Made by a program: the position numbers and the translations under genes. From positions 1 to 62,619 of the forward strand of contig CALFLM010000003.1 of assembly GCA_937880075.1 (NCBI GenBank): a stretch of 62,619 bases of DNA, written 5' to 3'. This document shows, in pieces, positions 51,790 through 60,800 of the stretch. Source of the stretch: an uncultured Romboutsia sp. (GTDB taxonomy: Bacteria > Bacillota > Clostridia > Peptostreptococcales > Peptostreptococcaceae). Each line of letters starts with the position of its first letter. Position 1 is the stretch's first letter. The notes beneath the pieces were generated by a model that searched no databases, had not been told where the DNA came from, and saw nothing but the letters and a program-made list of their open reading frames with translations.

Positions 51790-54396
51790 TTATTTGTTGT
51801 TTCTTATGATGAATACTGTATTAACATCATTAGCAAGAGGACCAAGACCAATAAAGTCAGTTGTATTACCAGACCAAACATAACTAAAGTTAGAGTCACC
51901 GCCAAATCCATTGAATTTAGGACTATAATTAGCGTTGTAAAGCATACCTTGAGTATATTGCTTAATCTTTTCTTCTACTTTTCTGTTTACTATGTCATCC
52001 ATCTGATCTATACTAATAAAGTCATCTCTTGTAGAAGCATCACCATCATATATGAAATACAAGGTATTTTGATCTACTTGTTTAATCTTTATATAGTCAG
52101 CATAATTACCCTTCCACATATAAGTAGGCCCGGTGCCATTCAATATAGAAGTAACTATTGGTTTCTTATCTATGAAAGCTATACCATCAGATGTTGGTGT
52201 TCTCTTTATTTCAAATGCATTTGCTCTGTTTATATTGTTTGTACCCCATCCAACAGAGAATAAAGTATTGTCTGATGATTTGTTCCAGTTACCAGAAGCA
52301 TGTTCTCCTGGATTTCTTGTTTCCGTTCCACAACCTTCAGCATGAGAATAAGTACCACCAGTATGGCAATAAGTACCCCATCCTTCTGCATGACAGAAAT
52401 TAGCATAAGCATTGTTAGGGGCAGTGTTTTTATCACCATAATTGTTGAAATATTCTGCACCTATAAATGTAGGATTAGCAGTTTCTGGGTTGGCAGGATC
52501 ATCCAATGGATAGAAATTTCTTCTACCAGCAGAATTTCTCATTACATAAGTAACTGTTGCTACTTGGGCAAGTTGTCTTCTAGTAATACAGTAAGATGAT
52601 TCATTGTTTGCAACAGTAGAATAAGGATAGTCTTCTACATAATCCCAAGTATATATTCCTTTATAAAGATAGCTTATTCCATTTTCTCTTACATCTAAAG
52701 CATTTGACTCTTCATTATCATTACCATTACCTATCATGAATATGGTATTTTGCTTATCTTGCTTTTGATTATCTAAATAAGAATGTGTATACCTTCCAAA
52801 CCCAACTTCATAAGGAGATTGTAATGTTATGTTAGAACCATGGGCAAACCCATAAGTTGCATTTTCTCCAACCGAAATATGATTACCAGAAACATTAACA
52901 AAATCTATTCCCTTTTGGTTATTTTCAATGCTATTACTGTTTATTTCTAATGATCTACCTCTTAAAACAGAATAGTTTGCATAACTGTTTATATATTCAC
53001 CATTTATATCAAAACATACACCTTTTACTCGGTTTGAACGACCATATATTACATTATTCTCACTGTTTGGATATACAGTATTGTTGTTACCACCAATATG
53101 AACATATTTTGTATCACCTACACTCTTTCCTATGGTATTTGCATATCCTTCTATATGACTTGTATAAGCATAAGTTAGATGACCAACACCTTCAATATGG
53201 GATTCTTTACCAAAATTATTTGAATCTTTTCCTTCTATATGTGAATTTATAGCATAGTTCTTATTGTTCAAACCTTCTACATGAGAATGGTGGGAATTTG
53301 TTATTATACCTATGTTACCTCCGTTCACATTGCTATCACCTTCTACATGTGAAGATTTTGAAAATGATATTTTATTGTTTGATCCCTCAATATGTGAAGA
53401 ATCAGACAATGTATTTATTATATTATTGTTTCCTTCTGCATGTGTATAATTGGAATATACACTTGTTTCAGATCCTTCCGTATGGGAATTCTCTCCTGCA
53501 GCTATAGTGTGGTTTCCTTCAGCATGAGCATTCTTTGCTCTAGCTTCGGTATTATGACCTTCAGAATGAGAATTCTCACCAGTTGCTTTTGTATCATTAC
53601 CTTCAGCATGGGTATTAGTAGATGTTGCCTGAGATTTGTAACCTTCAGCATGGCCATTTTCTCCAGCAACTAAAGTATTGTTACCCTCAGCATGAGAATT
53701 TTTTGCTCTAGCAATTGATTTTAAACCTTCAGCATGGCCATTTTCTCCGGTATTTTCTACTTTTGTACTATTTCCTTCAGCATGGGCATTCTTTGCACTT
53801 ACAATAGTATTATAACCTTCAGCATGGCCATTTTCCGCTTCAGGTTCTACTTTAGCTATATTACCTTCTGAATGTGACCCTTTAGCTTTTGCAAAAGTAT
53901 TGTTTCCCTCGGCATGAGAATCTTCTCCAATAGCAAAAGAAATGAATCCTTCAGCATGGGAATTACTACCTTGGGCTTCTGATTTATTTCCTTCAGCATG
54001 AGAGTTTGTTCCTCTAGAATAAGAAAAGCTACCTTCAGCATGAGAATTCTCTCCTAAAGAATAAGAAGAATTGCCTTCAACATGTCCATTAACCCCATCT
54101 ACAAATGTTTTGTATCCTTCTGCATGGGAATAATTTGATTTAGCAATAGTGCTATATCCTTCTGCATGAGAATATGCACCAAGTGCAATATTATTCTGAA
54201 GATCATTGAATATTTCACCATACGATAATGTACCTGGATATACATTACCAAATGGCATACCTTGGTGCCATATAGTACGATGATTTACATCAAATATCAA
54301 TGAATCCCAATAAGAATATATCATCTTACTAGGAACAAAGCTGTCATTTTTATAATCTGTACCGTGTATGTATGTGTAAAAAAGCTTGTTTGCCAT
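51790..54396 (-). CDS. Trimeric tail fibre with HxEG (YadA-head-like) repeats, 868 aa
   Basis: N-terminal 75 residues form a probable attachment domain. From residue 76 to about 422 there are 24 HxEG units (mostly SHAEG or GHAEG) spaced 14-16 residues, the pattern of the left-handed beta-roll in YadA-like heads and phage fibres. Two further units lie near residues 672-692. The remainder is beta-rich with VWSGNTTDFIGLGP and MYKWKGNYADYIKIK-like tips. It lacks the C-terminal self-cleaving chaperone that often follows; such a domain is encoded separately at 55487-56128. First gene of the fibre operon. Confidence 0.85.
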   Translation of the reverse strand: MANKLFYTYIHGTDYKNDSFVPSKMIYSYWDSLIFDVNHRTIWHQGMPFGNVYPGTLSYGEIFNDLQNNIALGAYSHAEGYSTIAKSNYSHAEGYKTFVDGVNGHVEGNSSYSLGENSHAEGSFSYSRGTNSHAEGNKSEAQGSNSHAEGFISFAIGEDSHAEGNNTFAKAKGSHSEGNIAKVEPEAENGHAEGYNTIVSAKNAHAEGNSTKVENTGENGHAEGLKSIARAKNSHAEGNNTLVAGENGHAEGYKSQATSTNTHAEGNDTKATGENSHSEGHNTEARAKNAHAEGNHTIAAGENSHTEGSETSVYSNYTHAEGNNNIINTLSDSSHIEGSNNKISFSKSSHVEGDSNVNGGNIGIITNSHHSHVEGLNNKNYAINSHIEGKDSNNFGKESHIEGVGHLTYAYTSHIEGYANTIGKSVGDTKYVHIGGNNNTVYPNSENNVIYGRSNRVKGVCFDINGEYINSYANYSVLRGRSLEINSNSIENNQKGIDFVNVSGNHISVGENATYGFAHGSNITLQSPYEVGFGRYTHSYLDNQKQDKQNTIFMIGNGNDNEESNALDVRENGISYLYKGIYTWDYVEDYPYSTVANNESSYCITRRQLAQVATVTYVMRNSAGRRNFYPLDDPANPETANPTFIGAEYFNNYGDKNTAPNNAYANFCHAEGWGTYCHTGGTYSHAEGCGTETRNPGEHASGNWNKSSDNTLFSVGWGTNNINRANAFEIKRTPTSDGIAFIDKKPIVTSILNGTGPTYMWKGNYADYIKIKQVDQNTLYFIYDGDASTRDDFISIDQMDDIVNRKVEEKIKQYTQGMLYNANYSPKFNGFGGDSNFSYVWSGNTTDFIGLGPLANDVNTVFIIRNNK
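53140..54171 (-). repeat. HxEG repeat tract
   Basis: Twenty-four consecutive in-frame units of 42-48 bases. The common DNA core is CTTCAGCATG(A/G) on the plus strand. They may permit length change by recombination. Confidence 0.85.
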
Positions 54397-54418
54397 TTTA
54401 TGCTTTTGTAAATCTATG

Positions 54419-54432
54419 CTTATATCTAAAAA
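54419..54432 (-). promoter_or_regulatory. Candidate late promoter
   Basis: Minus strand TTTTTAGATATAAG, 23 nt before the fibre ATG. Its T-run is also the tail of the upstream terminator. Confidence 0.4.
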
Positions 54433-54469
54433 TAAGAATGGGAAGCAGTTTATTTAACCACTTCCCATT
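54430..54469 (-). terminator. Intrinsic terminator
   Basis: 9-bp stem AATGGGAAG/CTTCCCATT (54437-54445 and 54461-54469) with a loop that can pair further (GTT/AAC), followed on the minus strand by TTATTTTT. Ends the 54490-56731 unit. Confidence 0.85.
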
Positions 54470-54489
54470 TATTATTTTGCATAAATTAT

Positions 54490-55485
54490 TTACATACCTG
54501 GCAAACTGTTCAAATCTGTCTTAATATACTTTGATTTCATTTCTTTATTCAAATCTGGATTCAATTCTGGATCCATTTCTACATTGTATGTAAGATCCTT
54601 CCACTTATCAGGATAAATGAATTTAAGCATATATGTATTCAATTTTGACATTTCATCAAAACCTTCACATTCACTTGACTTGTTATTCATAATGGCTTCC
54701 AAATCAATCATAGAACGTGTATACATTGCTTTGAGCAACTGTCTATCATCTTTGAATCTTGAGAACAATTCTGCTATAGCTGAAATAGTACCAAGTCTTG
54801 TATCAACCCAATTAGTTCTAATAATAGAATTAGATGCCGCTCTGTAATTGATTTGTGGAATTGGCATAATTACTACTTTCTTGCAATTACTTATCCACAC
54901 AGGAATTGTCCTTACATCTTCGAATGTTCTTACTGTTGAATAAGGATAACTTTCCACAATCTTTCTTGTATACATCTTAGACCAAACATTGAACTTGATA
55001 AGATTGTCTTTAAATAAAGCTATTTCCATATCATGTGGATCAGTAAGCACAATTTTCTGCGGGGCTGTAGAATTAGATTGCTGTCCATTCTGCTGATTGT
55101 AGATAACACCATATTCTACAACATCTGCATTTTCTGAAGTAATAGTATTGTATGCATTTTCTACAAAGTCAAGATGAATATAGTAATCATCTGCATCTAA
55201 GAACATGAAATAATTTCCAGTAGCATTTTCAATACCAAACTTACGAGCACCACCACATCCAAGATTAGTTTCTGGTTCTACTAACTTAAACTTGAAATTC
55301 TCTTTTGATGTATTGTTTATGATATTCTCAACAAGATTTCTAGAATTGTCTTGTGACTTGTCATCCACTAAAACATATTCAATTTCACAACCATCTGGTA
55401 CTTTCTGTCCTAAAACAGAGGCAATAGCATTACCAATAAACGTCTGTGCATTGTAAAATGTTGTTATAATTGATATCTTATCCAT
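54490..55485 (-). CDS. GT2 family glycosyltransferase, 331 aa
   Basis: KISIITTFYNAQTFIGNAIA at the N-terminus, VLVDDKSQDNS, NLGCGGARKFGIENATG and YFMFLDADDYY (DxD, about residue 98-100) are typical of family 2 inverting glycosyltransferases. Downstream YKMYTRKIV-like and RTFEDVRTIP contain the acceptor-side ED motif. It lies within the virion gene block between a chaperone-like protein and the fibre operon, so glycosylation of fibre or capsid protein is an attractive role. It begins 1 nt after 55487-56128. Confidence 0.85.
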   Translation of the reverse strand: MDKISIITTFYNAQTFIGNAIASVLGQKVPDGCEIEYVLVDDKSQDNSRNLVENIINNTSKENFKFKLVEPETNLGCGGARKFGIENATGNYFMFLDADDYYIHLDFVENAYNTITSENADVVEYGVIYNQQNGQQSNSTAPQKIVLTDPHDMEIALFKDNLIKFNVWSKMYTRKIVESYPYSTVRTFEDVRTIPVWISNCKKVVIMPIPQINYRAASNSIIRTNWVDTRLGTISAIAELFSRFKDDRQLLKAMYTRSMIDLEAIMNNKSSECEGFDEMSKLNTYMLKFIYPDKWKDLTYNVEMDPELNPDLNKEMKSKYIKTDLNSLPGM

Positions 55486-55486
55486 G

Positions 55487-56128
55487 TTAGACTTCTAATT
55501 TTTTTAATTTGTTCATAGTAGGTGACATCACTATCTCTATAGTGTTTTCTGTAATACGTTGGGCAACATAGAATTTCCAACCATAAACTTTCATATCAGC
55601 TGGTACAGCATATCCTCTATGTTTCTTGGATTTTCCTGTAGAATTAGGTTGACAATATTCTCCTGGCTTACACTTACCATTATCACGTACAATTACTTTA
55701 CCAATCAAATTTACTCGTACCCATTCTTTACGATTACTACGTTTTACATATTCTTGCTTAGGATCATAATATTGACTTGGTACCTGTACATAATGGTTAT
55801 ATGGTCTGGTATGGATATATGAAAACTCTTCTACTTGGTCATATTCTTTTACACCAATAGCAATCTTATCATTCTTCAAAAACTTATCACCAACTTCATT
55901 ACACATATATGCATATTTCCAATTGTTTGGATCATCTGAAGTATGTGCTGTTTGAATAGTTGTTACACCAAGAATATGCTCATCAGAACCGGATTTTACA
56001 GGTTCTATCTTATCAGGATTTTCAGAAGAGAATGTAACAAAGAGTCCATAAGGACTCTCTGCTGGTATCTCTGCCCACTCATACATTTCTGAATATCCAA
56101 CTGGATTAATGTATTCGTTATTTTGCAT
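55487..56128 (-). CDS. Stand-alone peptidase-G2-like fibre chaperone, 213 aa
   Basis: YSEMYEWAEIPAESPYGLFV (13-31), HILGVTTI (51-58), YDPKQEYVKRSNRKEWVRV (about 121-139), IGKVIVRDNGKCKPGEYCQP and a final YVAQRITENTIEIVM match the order of conserved blocks in the peptidase G2 (IMC) domain. In neck-appendage and fibre proteins that domain sits at the C-terminus, drives trimerisation and cuts itself off. Here it is its own gene. It may act in trans, or may be an intact minor spike. It overlaps no gene; 56132-56731 ends 3 nt upstream. Confidence 0.7.
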   Translation of the reverse strand: MQNNEYINPVGYSEMYEWAEIPAESPYGLFVTFSSENPDKIEPVKSGSDEHILGVTTIQTAHTSDDPNNWKYAYMCNEVGDKFLKNDKIAIGVKEYDQVEEFSYIHTRPYNHYVQVPSQYYDPKQEYVKRSNRKEWVRVNLIGKVIVRDNGKCKPGEYCQPNSTGKSKKHRGYAVPADMKVYGWKFYVAQRITENTIEIVMSPTMNKLKKLEV

Positions 56129-56131
56129 TAT

Positions 56132-56731
56132 TTACTCACCATACATATATTTGATTCGAGTATCCAACATTGGTCGGATTTTATCAATATATAAAATAAG
56201 ACTTCCTGCCTCTTCACGTGATTTAATAAGATCATACCAATCCTTATACAAATCACTCTCTTTCTTATCCTTAATCTGTTTAGATGTAAGAATAAACTTA
56301 GTTGGCATTATATCTAAATATGGACTTACAAATCTGGCAAAATCAGTTCCAGAAATTGCATTTGGCAACTTAATTGTCATAATAGGATTGACCATAGCAT
56401 TCTCTGCAGCCATCTCTACTGCTAAATCTTCATCCTGTCGATTGTCAATAGGATTCTGACGTGCTACACCTACAAACAATACATAGCGCTCTAAAGGGTT
56501 TTCACTTGGACCATTCATCTTATAGAGCTTACCTACGAAGGTACTTGCGCAATATGTACCCTTCATAACAGCTCTTCGTCCGTTATCTAACACAGTTTCC
56601 TTTTCACAACTTCGATCAGTATGGATATCTGAAACAACAAACTCATCAACCAACTTCTTTGTACGAATTGTAAATGGATCTGGCTTAGCAACAATAGTTG
56701 CATAAGCCTCTTCTAAAGGAATATTCTGCAT
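56132..56731 (-). CDS. Hypothetical virion-type protein, 199 aa
   Basis: Unknown. Alpha/beta, with RYVLFVGVARQNPIDNRQDE and IMTIKLPNAISGTDFARFV as the most ordered blocks and two cysteines. It is part of the 56731-54490 operon with the G2-like protein and GT2. A weak promoter (TGAA, 19 nt, TATATTATAGATG) lies at 56794-56822. A tail-completion or fibre-assembly role is possible by position. Confidence 0.55.
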   Translation of the reverse strand: MQNIPLEEAYATIVAKPDPFTIRTKKLVDEFVVSDIHTDRSCEKETVLDNGRRAVMKGTYCASTFVGKLYKMNGPSENPLERYVLFVGVARQNPIDNRQDEDLAVEMAAENAMVNPIMTIKLPNAISGTDFARFVSPYLDIMPTKFILTSKQIKDKKESDLYKDWYDLIKSREEAGSLILYIDKIRPMLDTRIKYMYGE

Positions 56732-56823
56732 TTTAAATAGTATTTAATTAAATTATTTTATTTAAATTTGTACATGTTTATATGTACATCTATAATATAG
56801 AAATATATAAATTAGAAATTCAT

Positions 56824-57285
56824 TTATCTTGGTAACTTTTTAATATAATGTTCTGAATTACCTTTACAAAGCTTAATTAAAGTTTCTGTAAAAGCATCTT
56901 CAAAGTCTGGTACATTCTTGATATTTTCCTTTTCTTCATATTCATCAAGCAACTCATCTCTGACACGATCAGCAACATTCTTTGTTTCAACTGGTTTGAA
57001 CATGATTGCATTAGTCCAATCATCAAGACGCTTCTCTTCAGAATTGTACCATCCTGGTTTTAGTCCACTATCTGGATCTGGAATGCAATATTCTGCTATA
57101 CTAGGAATTGCAATGAATCCATCATTTTCCATAGTAAGAACTGTTACCCAATCAAGTTCAATTCCGTTATTTCTCATGACAAAATAATCTTCAATTGGCA
57201 ACCATCCTTCCAACTTCATCAAATTAATGAAATTGCTAGCCAAGCCGCTACCAACAATAATATCATGTGTCAATTTATTCTCCAT
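56824..57285 (-). CDS. Hypothetical acidic protein, 153 aa
   Basis: Unknown alpha/beta protein (DIIVGSGLASNFINLMKLEG, VTVLTMENDGFIAIPSIAEY), with an acidic helical C-terminal part (RDELLDEYEEKENIKNVPDF). No motif, membrane segment or signal. It forms a short unit with 57367-57789 upstream; the 81-nt gap contains no clear promoter. Confidence 0.55.
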   Translation of the reverse strand: MENKLTHDIIVGSGLASNFINLMKLEGWLPIEDYFVMRNNGIELDWVTVLTMENDGFIAIPSIAEYCIPDPDSGLKPGWYNSEEKRLDDWTNAIMFKPVETKNVADRVRDELLDEYEEKENIKNVPDFEDAFTETLIKLCKGNSEHYIKKLPR

Positions 57286-57366
57286 CTTATTTTAAGAATT
57301 TACAAGTTATTATGAAATCTAATTTTCTCAACAATCTAAATAAGAAATTCATCATTCTTACATTAT

Positions 57367-57789
57367 TTAAGTCCATTCTACAAAAGCATTTAACTCAAAT
57401 CCAGAAAGCATCTCTTTATGAGTTGCCTTCCACCAAGCATCTTCTACATCATCTGCAATCCAAATAGCTTCTGAATCATTATGACCAGGAAGAACAATAG
57501 AAGTACGTGACCAAGTGTCTTCAGAATCATCATACTTTACAAAAATCTTTGTATTAGTAGGAATATGGATGAATTCATCCTGAAGATAAACAGAACCATT
57601 TTCATGCATGATATCATGCATATTGAAATGAATAGGAGTACCTTGAAGAATTTCCTCACGATTCTCAATCTTCTTGAGAAGTTCATCAAAGGTAATTCCT
57701 TCAGTAGGATATTCACCAAAAGTTACCTTTTCATTTTCAACTACGTTTACTATTTCAGGATTTACAAAATTCATCATAATTTTATTCAT
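57367..57789 (-). CDS. Hypothetical protein, 140 aa
   Basis: Unknown. Histidine and methionine appear around residue 55 (IHFNMHDIMHENGSVYLQDE), acidic residues throughout, and tryptophans near the end (EDAWWKATHKEM). Could be a small cupin-like or metal-binding protein, but the pattern is not sufficient. Own promoter at 57807-57835; divergent from the second BACON giant. Confidence 0.55.
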   Translation of the reverse strand: MNKIMMNFVNPEIVNVVENEKVTFGEYPTEGITFDELLKKIENREEILQGTPIHFNMHDIMHENGSVYLQDEFIHIPTNTKIFVKYDDSEDTWSRTSIVLPGHNDSEAIWIADDVEDAWWKATHKEMLSGFELNAFVEWT

Positions 57790-57806
57790 TATTTGTTTAC
57801 ATTAAA

Positions 57807-57835
57807 AATATAGAAACCATATACCGGATTTCAAA
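57807..57835 (-). promoter_or_regulatory. Promoter, -33/-7 type
   Basis: Minus strand: TTTG, 19 nt, TATATTTTTAATG, 18 nt before the ATG of 57367-57789. Confidence 0.65.
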
Positions 57836-57847
57836 TTATTTTTGCAA

Positions 57848-57862
57848 TTTTTATATATAAAG
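57848..57862 (+). promoter_or_regulatory. Candidate late promoter
   Basis: TTTTTATATATAAAG, 23 nt before the ATG at 57886. One of the two best matches to the late motif. Confidence 0.4.
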
Positions 57863-57885
57863 TTTAAACAAGAAAATCTTTTCAG

Positions 57886-60800
57886 ATGGGAATATACGTT
57901 AAGAAAACTGGTAATCAAGATATTGGTGCAATAAAGTTAGTAGATTCAAAGACAGATAAGCTCAAAGATATAAATGCGGTCTTTTGGAAAAATATGATGA
58001 TTTGGCCAAGAGATTCAAAATATCTTTTCTGGAGTTCAAACAATAAAAATCATGATTTCATTTCTATTGATTCTGTTTTTGACAGAAATGGAATACATGT
58101 AAGTGCAGCTAGTAATGTTGTAACAATATACGTCAGATCTTGTGTAAAATACTGGCATAGAAGATACCCATTCAAAGTAATACCTTATCAGAACTGGGTA
58201 ACTGCTCCTAATATAGTATATCCTATAGGATGGAACATAAAGACAGCTACTAAGCATGAATATGACGCTTTTTTTGATTTGAACATATCTGGTAATGTAT
58301 CTACTTCAAGTTCTAGAACTACTTATGTATCATTATGGCAAATTGACAGTAAAGATGAACAGATAAACACTTCTACTTCTAAATACTCTGGAAAGCAAAT
58401 AGTGATAAAGATAGTTCAGGATAAAGATGAAGAAGACCCAAATGCTAAACCATCTTATGCAAACGCTATAATCACTTGGTATAAAGATGAGACGTTTTCT
58501 GATGAAGTAAAAGAATATGGTACTGAAAGTAATCCTTATGTAGATGTAAATGGTAAATCTATTACTTTATATTGCAATATAACAGGTACAGTAAAGATGA
58601 TGTCAGGAAACACCGCAAGATGTTTCTATGGTGACCATTATGGGGATGTAATTACTATCAATGAACTTAATATAGACAAGAATGCAATGTCATTAGAAAG
58701 TTCAGAATATCTTGGTAATGGAAACTGGAAGATAAATCTGAAAATGAAGAGCAATATTCCTACTAGTGCTAACTATACAAATGTAATAAAAGATCTTGCA
58801 TTGTCATCTAGTATAGTAGACCATACTGGTGATGTTGTTACAATGACTTGGAAAGTGTTTAATGAAGCAAATACCTTAACAAGATATTCTAATGTTGGTT
58901 TCTTGCTTGACAGAACATATACTTCAACAACTAAAGTATGGCAACAAGGTGGATTAGTAAGTAATCAAGTAACTAATGTACCATGTACCAGCCTGGTGTC
59001 AAAAGAAGTTGCAAAATGGATAAGCATATCAAATCCACAGATAAACTCTGCTACTTCTTCTTATTATGCTAAAGTAACAGTAAATCCACAAATTGCTATT
59101 GAAAAGATGTATATTGAAAACATCAGTACATCTTACGATGATGATATAATTCCTGCGACTGATACCTTATTTCAAATAATGTTTATGATATTCAAAAAGA
59201 CAGGATATTATGCAGGAAGAAAAGGTATCATAAATGTTACTTGTATTTCCGATACTAAATCTATAGAATTGACCCAAACAGAGTATTCTGATACATTTTC
59301 TAATAAAATTACCGATAGAGATATAGATAAGAAAAAGATATCTGTAACAGGAATAGTTCCAAATTCTTACTATTCAAACATGATAACTAGTATTACAAAC
59401 TTGAGATATGATTACAATTATCTCATGTGGCTTGCTGATGTTTCAGTTACAAAAAACCCTAAGAAAGTTTTGAATCATGAATTGTCAGTCAACTCTTATC
59501 CTAAAATAGTACCATCAAAATCACAATATCTTGAAATAACTTGGTCTATCATGACAGGTGAAGTGAATTCTTCTCCTCGTTATGGAAAGATAAAATTCTC
59601 TATCCACGATTACAATTGTGAAGATTACTATGATATAACACAAAATGGTTCCACTGATGCACAAGGAGTTAAGTTTGATAAAGACTATTTATCCAAGTCA
59701 AAACTGTATAATATCAGTGATAATATTATTTCTTCGTCAACAACTGCTGATGATGGTCCTGGAAAAATATCTTTAAATGGAAATTTCTATGTTGGTACTA
59801 TAAAGATAAATGAGAATACTAACCACAATAATACAGTTGCATATATAAAACCAACAGAAATATCAGATTGGTCTGCTTCTGACTTTGACAACTACAACAA
59901 TGCTGCATTCTATATAAAGATAAAAGGAAAGAATGTATATATTGGTATCAACAGAAATGTAAAGATAAAGTTGGAAATTATTGGAATAGGTTCTAAAGAA
60001 GATACTATATTGCAAGAGAAAGCACCATCAGTAAACAGCAATACTTTAGCTAATGTAACAGATTTAGATGTTTCTTCTATTAAAATATCTGGTGAAGCAA
60101 CAACAAACAAATTACCTTATCTGATAACAGATGAAATGTATTGTGTACCTGTTACTTTGAATAAGAATGATGTACCTACAAAATATGATTATGATGTTGT
60201 TATTGGTTCGAAAGAATATGATGGATCATTTGGATATGGGAATTATGATGATGTATCTTTAACACCAGAATATTCAATACCTAACTATGACAATATGTAT
60301 ACTGTTGTTACTTCTTGGTGGAGAAGACAAGGAGAAGAAAAGACAAGAACAGTAAGATTATCTGTTGATGGAATAACCCAATCTATTACAAATACATGGA
60401 CTGGTATGAAATATCAAGGAGACCAAACTTACAGATCTAACTTATCAGAAGATTATTCTCTAACATTATCTGACTACAATCAACAATGGATATTGTTGAA
60501 TCAAAACAATTTGATTTCTTCTTCTAACAGTACTTCTAGTACAAGAAGATTAGGTTTGACAGATACTCTATATCTTGATGATTCAAAACAGAAGAATTTG
60601 AAATTAACATTAAAGCAAGAGCCAAGAGGAACTAGTACAAATTTCTTGTTCTCTTCTTCATTGGAATCAGGAACAACAAAATACCTGAATGCTACTGATA
60701 GTGCTTCATTTATGATATATAGCTTAGATGATGATTTGATGCAACCATTAGATGTTAATTGGACACCTACTGAGTTCAACAATATGATATTGAGTTGTAA

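Noticed and set aside
53140..54171. Regular short repeats resembling a CRISPR array
   Set aside because: They are in-frame HxEG codons of a fibre gene with no invariant repeat or unique spacers.
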